Source: Marispirochaeta sp964554875
GTDB taxonomy: Bacteria > Spirochaetota > Spirochaetia > JC444 > Marispirochaetaceae
NCBI GenBank assembly: GCA_964554875.1
Contig: CAZKQJ010000022.1
Location: forward strand, 11,204-75,203
DNA: 64,000 nucleotides
Reading direction: 5' to 3'
Below the pieces are notes generated by a model that saw only the letters and a list, made by a program, of their open reading frames with translations, had not been told where the DNA came from and ran no database searches. Below, one piece after another: positions 51,194 to 58,888 of this stretch; positions within the stretch are counted from its first letter, which is position 1; the number at the start of each line of letters is the position of its first letter. The position numbers and the translations under genes are program-made.

Positions 51194-51804
51194 AGATCAA
51201 CATTCTGTTCTATTCCATGTACGGACACATGTTTCAGATGGCCAAAGCAGCCAAAGAGGGAGCTGACAAGGTAGCGGGAGCGGAAAGCAGGATTCTCAGG
51301 ATACCGGAAACCCTCCCGAAGAATGTCCTCGAGGCAATGGGCGCCCTGGAGGCCCAGAAGCAGTTTGCCGGAATCCCCGAGGCGACCATGGACGACCTGG
51401 CAGAGGCCGACGGCCTTATCTTCGGCATCCCTACCCGCTACGGCCGGATGAGCGCCCAGTGGGCCAATTTCCTGGACCAGTCCGGACAGCTGTGGCTCAA
51501 GGGAACCCTGATCGACAAACCTGTAGCCCTCATGTCCTCGTCAGCGACCCAGCACGGCGGACAGGAATCCACCCTGATCAGTACAGCAGCCTCGCTCATG
51601 CACCACGGAATGCTGGTGGTCGGGCTCCCCTACTCCTACCAGGGACAGATGAGAGTCGATGAGATAACCGGCGGCAGTCCCTACGGTGCCAGCACGATTA
51701 CCGGCGGACAGGGAGAACGCCTTCCCAGCGAAGGCGAACTGGAAGGGGCACGTTTTCAGGGGGAGCGCCTGTCGCAGATCGCCCGCAGGCTTTCCTCGAA
51801 ATAG
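51190..51804 (+). CDS. wrbA: NAD(P)H:quinone oxidoreductase, WrbA type
   Basis: A 204-residue flavodoxin-fold enzyme that would reduce quinones by two electrons with NAD(P)H and FMN. FMN-binding segments include LFYSMYGHMFQMAKA at the N-terminus, IFGIPTRYGRMSAQWANFLDQ near 80 and SSSATQHGGQESTL near 117. It is translationally coupled to marR (4-bp overlap), consistent with control by that repressor. A strong terminator follows. Confidence 0.92.
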   Translation: MKINILFYSMYGHMFQMAKAAKEGADKVAGAESRILRIPETLPKNVLEAMGALEAQKQFAGIPEATMDDLAEADGLIFGIPTRYGRMSAQWANFLDQSGQLWLKGTLIDKPVALMSSSATQHGGQESTLISTAASLMHHGMLVVGLPYSYQGQMRVDEITGGSPYGASTITGGQGERLPSEGELEGARFQGERLSQIARRLSSK

Positions 51805-51818
51805 TCCAGCTTTACGGA

Positions 51819-51847
51819 GGGGCGGGGATTGCCCCCGCCCCCTTTTT
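51819..51847 (+). terminator. Intrinsic terminator after marR-wrbA
   Basis: GGGGCGGGG (51819-51827) pairs with CCCCGCCCC (51833-51841) over a 5-base loop and is followed by a T tract (51843-51847). It lies 14 bp after the wrbA stop codon. Confidence 0.88.
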
Positions 51848-51864
51848 CGTGTTTCATTATAGCC

Positions 51865-52416
51865 ATGAAATCTCCCGAATTTGAAAGCATCCCTGTAAAA
51901 GGTCCCCAGGAAACCAGCGCAAACTGCTTTATCTGTGGTGTAAACAATCCCGCCGGGGTAAAGGCACGCTTTTATGAGCTGGAAAACGGTGAGGCTGCGG
52001 CGGTATTCTCCGTACCTGAGACCCATAACGGATACCCCGGCAGAGTCCACGGCGGCGTTACCGGAGCCATTCTTGATGAACTTGTCGGACGTTCCATAAC
52101 CAGCCTGGAACCAGGAACCTGGGGCGTAACCGTCGAACTTAATGTACGCTACCGCAAACCGATCCCCACCGAGACCCCCTTAAGCGCCCGGGGAAGGGTA
52201 AGCCTGAACGAAAAAAGACGTTTCCGCGGCACCGGAGAGCTCTATCTTCCCGACGGTACGATTGCTGCAACCTGTGAAGGAACCTACGTCAAGCTGCCCC
52301 TGGAACGCATAGCTTCGGAAACGGGGGGTGATCCTCATTCCCTGGCGGAAGAGGGCTGGATGAAGCGAAAATTCACCGACGATCCCGAGGTAATCCACTT
52401 TCCCAGGATTACATAG
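51865..52416 (+). CDS. PaaI-like hotdog thioesterase
   Basis: A 183-residue single hotdog-fold protein. CFICGVNNPAGVKARFY and the catalytic-site region GRVHGGVTGAILDELVG match PaaI/UPF0152-type acyl-CoA thioesterases, and LNVRYRKPIPTETPL is the central strand pair. An extra ~35-residue C-terminal tail follows. The ATG at 51865 has no ribosome site and lies 17 bp after the terminator T tract. The acyl substrate is unknown. The next gene starts 12 bp downstream. Confidence 0.82.
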   Translation: MKSPEFESIPVKGPQETSANCFICGVNNPAGVKARFYELENGEAAAVFSVPETHNGYPGRVHGGVTGAILDELVGRSITSLEPGTWGVTVELNVRYRKPIPTETPLSARGRVSLNEKRRFRGTGELYLPDGTIAATCEGTYVKLPLERIASETGGDPHSLAEEGWMKRKFTDDPEVIHFPRIT

Positions 52417-52427
52417 GAACTGCGATA

Positions 52428-53864
52428 ATGGTCCGTATGGCGGTGCACCGGGGCAAGCCTGTCCTGTATGTAATACTCAGTCTCTCCCTCCTTTTCGGAT
52501 GGCTCCTCTCCTTTCCCTTCCACGGACCCGTGCTGAATATCTACAGTGAGGCCCGGGGGATTGATCCGGGCTCTCTGTCCACACTCTTTATACTCTTTCA
52601 CGGCGGAGGGATTCTCCTTAGCGGCCTTATTGCCGGGAAAGCGCGTTCCTGGCGGTATGCAATACGCCTGGCAGGAATATCTACCCTCGCGACCGCAACA
52701 GCCATTCTCGCCGCCCCGCCGGCTCTGCTTCCGTTCCTGTTTGCCGCCTGCGGTGCCGCATCCGGAGTATTCATTGCAGCCTGGAGCGTTCCTTTTTCAC
52801 TGCAGATATCACCGGTTTTCCGGATACAGGTCATGGCAGCGATAATTGCGGCTGCCAATATTGTGTACATCGCAGTCAAGCTGAGCCTGATCTTTTCCAT
52901 GCCCGGTTTGGGCAAAGCCATCAGCATGGTCTCCCTGGTTGCCGCAACGGCAGCAGTCCTGCTGTTGGACACAGCTCCCGGGGATACACCGAAGCAGACC
53001 AGTTCTCCCGTCAAGCTGCCGGCCGTGCTGGTCGGGATACTTTGCGCGACCATCTTTCTTTTATATATAAACGGGGGATTCATGTATCTGGTACTGTATC
53101 CCTCGTCCCCGGAATCCCTGACCTGGCTTCCCATATTCCGCGACCTTGTTTACCTTTCCATTCTGGTCGCCATGGCCCTTGCGGGAACCAGGATAGACCG
53201 CATGATCCCGGTTTATATATCAGCATCCCTGATGATTCTTGCTTTCGCGTTTTATTCCCTCTTCGGTTCTTCGACAGGAGGCTGGTTGAGCGCGGAAATT
53301 CTGTGTCAATCATCCCTGGCCCTGCTGGATCTTTTTCTCTGGACCGTCCTGGGAGACCTTGCTTTTACCTACAGACGCCCCTACACGGTCTTCGGCTGGG
53401 GTCTTTCCGCCAATGTCGCGGGTATCCTGGCCGGCGGTTTTATCGGTGAAATCCTGATCCGGTTAAACGAGAATCCGGAGCTGATTATTGCGGTCTCAAC
53501 GGGAACAAGCGTTTCCCTGACCTTTCTGCTTATTCCCTTCCTCGCAACACGAATGAGCAGCGACCTGCTGGAAAAAATCAACCTTTTCAGGCTGAGGTCG
53601 GAAAAAGAAGCATCCGACCTTACAGATATCCGGGTCCCGCCGGTACAGGGCATACCCGGTTTTGACGAGCTCAGCCCCAGGGAGACAGAAATCGCCGGAC
53701 TGATATTACGAGGCAAAAGCAACCAGGAAATTGCAGATGAACTCTTCATCTCCGGCAACACTGTAAAAGTCCATTTAAAGAACATCTTCCGCAAACTATC
53801 AGTGGCAGGCAAGAACGAGTTTCTGGCCATGGTTGTATCGACCTATGAAAACAGCCGGGGTTGA
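52428..53864 (+). CDS. Multi-pass membrane protein with C-terminal LuxR-type HTH
   Basis: A 478-residue protein. Residues ~12-385 contain about 12 hydrophobic helices arranged like an MFS permease (LSLLFGWLLSFPFHGPVL; GGGILLSGLIAGKAR). The last ~65 residues are a clean LuxR/GerE HTH (LSPRETEIAGLILRGKSNQEIADELF, SGNTVKVHLKNIFRKLS). It therefore resembles the membrane-integral LuxR regulators described mainly in Actinobacteria, which would bind DNA from the membrane. The signal could be a transported or bound small molecule. AGGAA lies 8 bases before the ATG. No receiver domain or kinase is linked to it. Confidence 0.85.
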   Translation: MVRMAVHRGKPVLYVILSLSLLFGWLLSFPFHGPVLNIYSEARGIDPGSLSTLFILFHGGGILLSGLIAGKARSWRYAIRLAGISTLATATAILAAPPALLPFLFAACGAASGVFIAAWSVPFSLQISPVFRIQVMAAIIAAANIVYIAVKLSLIFSMPGLGKAISMVSLVAATAAVLLLDTAPGDTPKQTSSPVKLPAVLVGILCATIFLLYINGGFMYLVLYPSSPESLTWLPIFRDLVYLSILVAMALAGTRIDRMIPVYISASLMILAFAFYSLFGSSTGGWLSAEILCQSSLALLDLFLWTVLGDLAFTYRRPYTVFGWGLSANVAGILAGGFIGEILIRLNENPELIIAVSTGTSVSLTFLLIPFLATRMSSDLLEKINLFRLRSEKEASDLTDIRVPPVQGIPGFDELSPRETEIAGLILRGKSNQEIADELFISGNTVKVHLKNIFRKLSVAGKNEFLAMVVSTYENSRG

Positions 53865-53874
53865 GAAAAAATCG

Positions 53875-55209
53875 CTATTCCACATCGCTCCATTTCTTCA
53901 TGATCTCGACGGCCGGTTTATTTCGAACGCTGGAGGCTTTGCTGAATGAGGAGTCACCGTAGCGGTACATAGTATCCCCCCGGTTGCGCCACCAGAAGCC
54001 CCAGCTCCAGACCTCGTCTATCCATCCGCGACCCTGAACGGACTGAAAAAAGGCCTCGTACATCCGGGCCTGGATAAGAAGATCCTGGGAAATATCCGGA
54101 TTGCTGTGATCCGCCGGTTCGAACCAGACCTGCCGCGGAGCCCCGGAACAGCTCATGAAGGGGTTGAGGTAGATAACAGGGACGGAAGGAGTTCCTGTCG
54201 ATGAACCGGTCAGCGCTTCGGCCGTGGTATCGTGAAAATCCTCAAAAGCACTTTTAAGCCCGGCGATCCCCGGATCATCAACGTCCATAATTTCCGCCCA
54301 GGGGACAATTACCGCCGCGTCAAGATCGTCCACGGGGAACTGCTCCAGTTCATGGTACAGGGTTCCTCCCATACTGCCGCTTACAACCCCGGCGTAGGCG
54401 ATATCCCCGGAGTAGACAGCCCGTACTTCTGTAATCAGGTCCCCCCATCTGTCCGCATTGGCATCCCGTACCGCTCCGGCAAGCTGCTTGCCGATGATCA
54501 GCATGCTTATGCCTGCATCCTCGGCAATCACTGCCTGTTCAACAACAAACGCGGTGTAGGCGCTGAACCAGTTGTCCCAGTACTTGTATGCAAAGTCTTC
54601 TGACGATGCAGTGGCAACCGCGTCGCCGGTATCATTCAGAAAGGTTATGAAATCATCGATAAACGCGCGGTATTCGTTCCAGTCCCAGCCCCCGGCACCG
54701 GGGCCCGCCAGGTAGGCCAGATCGTAGTTCAGCTCCAGCCCCAGCACGAAATCCAGCCCCCGCGCAGAAGCCTCGGCGGCCATGGCCCGGATTTCCGCGG
54801 ATGTGGCACTGCGAAAACCGTAGGCGTCGCGGCTGCCGAGATAATCGAAAACAGGAGGAGTATCCGCCGTGCCCTGGTCCCGGTAGCTTGCCCAGTTAAA
54901 GTAGATCAGCCGCCGAGCCCCGCTGCGCTCCACACTGTTAAAAGTTGTCTCGAGACAGTCCCGGTAAATAAAGTCGGCGTAGAAGTCCATAAGGGTGTGG
55001 CCTGTGGGGACCTTCCCGGTAATATCGTCAGGCTGTATGTAATCGCTTTCCGCAAAGATCGCCTGATACTCTGCCGGCAGTTCATACACCAGGTCCTGCT
55101 CAGGGATTCGGCTGATTCCATCGTCTCCGGCGGAGCTGCACCCTGAAAAAACAAGTCCCAGCATAAGGGCGACTGCGGGCAGCATACACAAAACAAAGGA
55201 TTTTCTCAT
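53875..55209 (-). CDS. TIM-barrel glycosidase-like lipoprotein
   Basis: A 444-residue envelope lipoprotein with lipobox VFSGCSS. The body resembles GH113-like TIM-barrel proteins: RLIYFNWASYRD, DFVLGLELNYDL, a FAYKYWDNWFSAYTAFVVEQ helix, LNPFMSCSGAPRQVWFEPADH and EVWSWGFWWRNRGDTMYR, then KPAVEIMKKW at the end. Several acidic residues lie at strand ends (for example ELNYD and WFEPAD), so catalysis is possible but not shown. GGAGG lies five bases before the ATG. Its AT-rich 5' region and lone position suggest a separately controlled gene. Confidence 0.7.
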   Translation of the reverse strand: MRKSFVLCMLPAVALMLGLVFSGCSSAGDDGISRIPEQDLVYELPAEYQAIFAESDYIQPDDITGKVPTGHTLMDFYADFIYRDCLETTFNSVERSGARRLIYFNWASYRDQGTADTPPVFDYLGSRDAYGFRSATSAEIRAMAAEASARGLDFVLGLELNYDLAYLAGPGAGGWDWNEYRAFIDDFITFLNDTGDAVATASSEDFAYKYWDNWFSAYTAFVVEQAVIAEDAGISMLIIGKQLAGAVRDANADRWGDLITEVRAVYSGDIAYAGVVSGSMGGTLYHELEQFPVDDLDAAVIVPWAEIMDVDDPGIAGLKSAFEDFHDTTAEALTGSSTGTPSVPVIYLNPFMSCSGAPRQVWFEPADHSNPDISQDLLIQARMYEAFFQSVQGRGWIDEVWSWGFWWRNRGDTMYRYGDSSFSKASSVRNKPAVEIMKKWSDVE

Positions 55210-55352
55210 TCCTCCCTCCAGGCGCAGCGGCTATACTTTTTATATGACTTTCTTAGATGAACTTTATTGTTCAATACATTGAAGCCATGATACCCCGGGT
55301 TCCGACACAGCGATATAACCCGAAAGGAGTATTTTCGCCGGTATCAGGACAT

Positions 55353-55381
55353 TTGACACACCCTCATCAGGGGCATACAAT
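55353..55381 (+). promoter_or_regulatory. Near-consensus promoter of B12-binding protein gene, probably leaderless
   Basis: TTGACA (55353-55358) and TACAAT (55376-55381) are exactly 17 bp apart. The ATG starts 9 bases after the -10, so the leader is at most a few bases. No ribosome site is present. Confidence 0.7.
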
Positions 55382-55389
55382 TCCATCAT

Positions 55390-56442
55390 ATGGATACATC
55401 CCCGGCTGAGAATAACTTCCGCGACTATATCGACGAGAATGAACTTTCCCTGTCGGATCAGATCATCACTCTGCTATGGAAGGACCACCCGGAATATGAG
55501 CAGATCTTTGATGAGAAAGGCCGGCGGAAGTGCGCCCAGGATATCCGCTATCATCTGAAGTATCTTGCCGACGCCGTGGACGCCGAAGCTCCGGCCCTCT
55601 TTCTGCGCTATCTGGAGTGGGTAAAGACCCTCTTCGCCTCCCTGCATATACCCCAGGACTCATTTTTAGAGAGCCTTAAGGTCATTAAGAAAGTTGTCGG
55701 TGAACAGAGCAGTACCGCCCTGAAATACCTCGACGAAGGACTGAAGGCCTACCCACATCTCCCTGACAGGCATGACTCCTTTATCACCCCGGAAAATCCC
55801 CTGTCCGGGGTGGCCGAAAATTACATCCAGGCCCTGCTCAATCGTGACAGGGAAGGGGCCATGAAGATCATCATGCAGGAGATGGAAACCGGGCGGGACA
55901 TCCGGGAAATGTACGAACACGTGTTCCAGGTGAGCCAGCGGGAGATCGGCCGGCTCTGGCAGTGCGGAAGCGTTAGCGTGGCCCAGGAACACTACTGCAC
56001 CGGGGCGACCCAGCTTATCATGAGCCGTCTTTACCCCTATGTTTTCAACCACGAGAAAAACGGCCTCACCTTTATCGGTACCAGCGTAGGGGATGAGCTT
56101 CATGAACTGGGGATCCGGATGGTCAGCGACTTCTTTGAACTCGACGGCTGGGACACGATATTTCTGGGAGCCAACACCCCCACAAAGGATATACTGCGGA
56201 CAATCATTGATGAGCAGGCGAAGGTTATCGGTGTTTCCGTGACCATCGCCTATCACCTTCACAAGGCCCGGGAAATCATAGAGGCTATAAGCGGAACCCC
56301 CGAGCTGAAGGGGGTCAAAATCCTTGTCGGAGGCTACCCCTTCAATGAGGACCGGGAATTGTGGCGCCGGATAGGCGCCCACGGCTACGGAGCCGATGCC
56401 AGAGAAGCGGTACGCACTGCACGCCGGCTTACAGGGATTTAA
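55390..56442 (+). CDS. Cobalamin-binding sensor protein with CarH-like W-x9-EH motif
   Basis: A 350-residue soluble protein. After ~135 residues of unknown helical region comes a four-helix cap (140-220) carrying Trp190 and Glu200-His201, the W-x9-EH signature of CarH-type photosensory B12 domains. A Rossmann B12 domain follows (225-350) with the axial-His motif ELHELG (His238) and LVGGYPF. The residue after Trp is Gln, where Thermus CarH has His132, so the light chemistry may differ. It has no MerR DNA-binding domain. The kinase gene starts 2 bp downstream, so the signal is probably passed to it. Confidence 0.85.
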   Translation: MDTSPAENNFRDYIDENELSLSDQIITLLWKDHPEYEQIFDEKGRRKCAQDIRYHLKYLADAVDAEAPALFLRYLEWVKTLFASLHIPQDSFLESLKVIKKVVGEQSSTALKYLDEGLKAYPHLPDRHDSFITPENPLSGVAENYIQALLNRDREGAMKIIMQEMETGRDIREMYEHVFQVSQREIGRLWQCGSVSVAQEHYCTGATQLIMSRLYPYVFNHEKNGLTFIGTSVGDELHELGIRMVSDFFELDGWDTIFLGANTPTKDILRTIIDEQAKVIGVSVTIAYHLHKAREIIEAISGTPELKGVKILVGGYPFNEDRELWRRIGAHGYGADAREAVRTARRLTGI

Positions 56443-56444
56443 GC

Positions 56445-57653
56445 ATGGAGCAGAAGATTTTTCACGGTATTGCGATTCTGTGTGATCCGGACGGCCGCAT
56501 CGAGACTGTCTTGCGGAATGATTTTCCGGAGGCGCTGAATCTCCAGCCCGAGATACCTCTGGGCATCCTGATTGACCAGGAGGACCTCCCCGAATACTAC
56601 ACCTTTTTATACCGGGTAAAGAAGGAAACCGTTCTCTATGACTGGAAGCTGAGGATCGACACTGACACGGAACCCCGGGAACTTTTCTTTGTGGGTGGAG
56701 CCTTTGACGCACGGATACTAATTATTGCCTCCACCCTTACATCGGAGACAGCAGAGTTCGTCGATGAACTGGGGCGCATCAATAATGAGCAGGCCAACAT
56801 GCTCCGACGGGCAATGAAAAAACAAAACCGCGAGGATGAGGAGTTTTTCCGGGATTTTGCCCGGGTGAATAATGAGCTGACCAATCTGCAGCGGGAACTG
56901 CACAAAAAAAACCACAAACTCACCCGGACAATACGGGAACGGGACAGGTTTATCGGCATGGCCGCCCATGACCTGCGTAGCCCTTTGAGCGGCATATCCG
57001 GGCTCTGCAGCTTGCTGCTGGACGGGAGGATAGGAGACCTCAGCGAGGACCAGCGGGAAATTATCCGGACCATAAGCGAAAGCTCGGATTACATGGTCCA
57101 CATGGTGAACGACATGCTTGACCTGGCGTCCATCGAGTCCGGTACCCTGCAGCTCAATATCCGGGACGCGGACCTGGTGCAGATAATCCGGGACAGTTTC
57201 AGTATTAACAGGCAGATAGCCGAGCAAAAGGAGATTTCCCTCTCGCTGGAAACGGGAAAGGATTCAATTCCGCTGAAAATCGATGGCATAAAAATACGGC
57301 AGGTGGCGGACAACCTGATTTCCAACGCCATCAAGTTCTCCCACTCCGGAACAGCTATACAGGTCCGGGTCCTGCAGACCGGGGAATACGCCGAGGTCAG
57401 CGTCCGGGACCAGGGACAGGGGATTCCCGCCGAAGAACTGCCGAAACTCTTTACCCCCTACACACGGATAAAAGTATCCTCCACCGCGGGAGAAAAGAGC
57501 ACCGGCCTGGGTTTGGCGATATCCCAGCGTATAATCCAGGGGCACCGGGGAACACTGACAGCTGAAAGCGAAGTCGGGAAGGGTTCGGTTTTTCGCTTCA
57601 GCCTGCCGTTAAGGCCGTCGGATGAGAATCCTGCTCCTCAGGCCCCTTCATAA
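56445..57653 (+). CDS. Sensor histidine kinase paired with B12 sensor
   Basis: A 402-residue soluble kinase. Residues 1-95 are a PAS-like input region (GIAILCDPDGRIETVLRNDF). Residues ~100-150 form a coiled coil (EQANMLRRAMKKQNREDEEFF, NELTNLQRELHKKNHKL). HisKA follows with MAAHDLRSPLSGI, then an ATPase with NLISNAIKFSHSG, DQGQGIP and STGLGLAIS. ATG 56445 is chosen because the earlier in-frame start at 56361 lies inside the B12 gene. The 2-bp gap gives tight coupling. No response regulator is adjacent. Confidence 0.9.
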   Translation: MEQKIFHGIAILCDPDGRIETVLRNDFPEALNLQPEIPLGILIDQEDLPEYYTFLYRVKKETVLYDWKLRIDTDTEPRELFFVGGAFDARILIIASTLTSETAEFVDELGRINNEQANMLRRAMKKQNREDEEFFRDFARVNNELTNLQRELHKKNHKLTRTIRERDRFIGMAAHDLRSPLSGISGLCSLLLDGRIGDLSEDQREIIRTISESSDYMVHMVNDMLDLASIESGTLQLNIRDADLVQIIRDSFSINRQIAEQKEISLSLETGKDSIPLKIDGIKIRQVADNLISNAIKFSHSGTAIQVRVLQTGEYAEVSVRDQGQGIPAEELPKLFTPYTRIKVSSTAGEKSTGLGLAISQRIIQGHRGTLTAESEVGKGSVFRFSLPLRPSDENPAPQAPS

Positions 57654-58087
57654 TCCACTGGACATTCCAGGCGGCGAAGAAAAAAGAGCGAAAGCAGTGC
57701 TGCCCCGGAGGCTGCGACAAAGACGACAGGATAGCCGAGAGCAGCAATGAGGGAGCCCAGCAAAATGGGAACCACAACAATTGAGAGGTTCAGGGTCCCG
57801 ATGATTCCCGCATAGAGCACCCGGTTCTCCTCGGTTGAGAGTTCAACCGTAACAGCGTCCCGGCTTACCGTACGGGCGCTGACCACCGCTCCCACAAAAA
57901 AGAAAAGCACAAGGTAGAAGGGCATGGGCAAAAACCAGGCTATTCCCAGGGCCGCCAGAGGAAGTACAAAGGAAAATCCCGACCATATTCTGAGCAGACC
58001 CTGAAGCACGCTGAGCCGGGAAATGGATAGCATGGTAAGGACAATCACAATCAGCGAAAGGACGCGCAGGTTAATACCCAGCAGCAT
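57638..58087 (-). pseudogene. C-terminal fragment of an MFS transporter
   Basis: 149 residues encode about five hydrophobic helices (LSLIVIVLTMLSIS, PFYLVLFFFVGAVVSARTVSRDAV, YAGIIGTLNLSIVVVPILLGSLIAALGYPVVFVAA) like the last third of an MFS permease. The first 250 or so residues are absent, and the upstream sequence is occupied by the phosphatase gene. An ATG at 58087 exists, so expression is possible, but a functional transporter is unlikely. It is the last gene of the reverse-strand operon. Confidence 0.65.
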
Positions 58088-58184
58088 CCAGGGCTTTTTC
58101 GGGCTCGTCCGTGGAGAAAACCGAAGTAGTTTCTCCTTTCCATGGACAGATCGGACATACAGGGATACTACCCGGGAGATACAT
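58071..58184 (-). CDS. Possible 37-residue CPxC mini-protein
   Basis: A short ORF bridges the phosphatase gene and the MFS remnant, overlapping each by 17 bp. Its product starts MYLPGSIPVCPICPWKGE and ends EPEKALDAAGY; CPIC could bind a metal. Overlaps at both ends are typical of coupled genes, but there is no ribosome site and no known family, so it could also be chance. Confidence 0.25.
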   Translation of the reverse strand: MYLPGSIPVCPICPWKGETTSVFSTDEPEKALDAAGY

Positions 58185-58887
58185 CCGCGTACAGGGGCAG
58201 ATGGTCCGAGGCCCGCCTGGAGAGTCTGCTCCTGTGGGCCCGGACAGCATGCCGCCTGAGCTTTCCGCTCATCCAGATCCGGTCCAGGGGCAGCAGGGGA
58301 AAGCGGGAGGGGAAGCTGCGCCGTGCAAGGTGCTTTGAGAAAAGCTGGTCCAGACTGCGCAGAAAGGGGTTAAGCAGACGCCATTCGTTGAGATCCCCCA
58401 TGAATATTACCGCCTCCTGTGAAGGCCTGGTATGGCGCCGGATTGCCTCGACAAGGAGACGGCCCTGGCCCTTCCGCACCCGTTTCCGCAGATCCAGGTG
58501 AGTTACCACAACCCAGAGCTGCTCAGTACCGAGGTCCAGTCTGGCAAAAATCGCCCGCCGGGCCTCCGGCCGGATCATCCTGCCAGAGTATCCGGCGCTC
58601 TCCTCGAGATCCACATCCAGGTACTCGGTAAGGGGATACCTGGAGAGGAGGGCGTTGCCGAAGTCTCCCCGGGAATCCTTCAGGGTTTTGCCGAAAACAA
58701 GATGGTATTCCGGATAGGCCCTTCGCAGAAGGTCCAGAAGCTCCGTGTCGCTGCCGGTATTGCTTCGAAGCTCCTGCATACCCAGGATATCCGGCTGTGT
58801 CTCCCGAATTACCTCCAGTATACGTCCAGGATCGTAACGTCCGTCGGTACCGACACAGCCGTGAAGGTTGTAGGTCATGACGCGCAT
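58168..58887 (-). CDS. Endonuclease/exonuclease/phosphatase (EEP) family protein
   Basis: A 239-residue EEP-fold hydrolase with motifs MTYNLHGCVG, LGMQELRSN, the His of TILTH-like VVVTHLDLRKR, MGDLNEWRLL and SDHLPLYAD. These give the full metal and catalytic set (Asn, Glu, His, Asp-Asn, Asp-His). Family members hydrolyse DNA, phosphoinositides or other phosphodiesters. It has no signal peptide, follows the PLD-VTT gene by 1 bp and is probably part of the same phospholipid-related operon. Confidence 0.85.
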   Translation of the reverse strand: MRVMTYNLHGCVGTDGRYDPGRILEVIRETQPDILGMQELRSNTGSDTELLDLLRRAYPEYHLVFGKTLKDSRGDFGNALLSRYPLTEYLDVDLEESAGYSGRMIRPEARRAIFARLDLGTEQLWVVVTHLDLRKRVRKGQGRLLVEAIRRHTRPSQEAVIFMGDLNEWRLLNPFLRSLDQLFSKHLARRSFPSRFPLLPLDRIWMSGKLRRHAVRAHRSRLSRRASDHLPLYADVSPG

Positions 58888-58888
58888 G

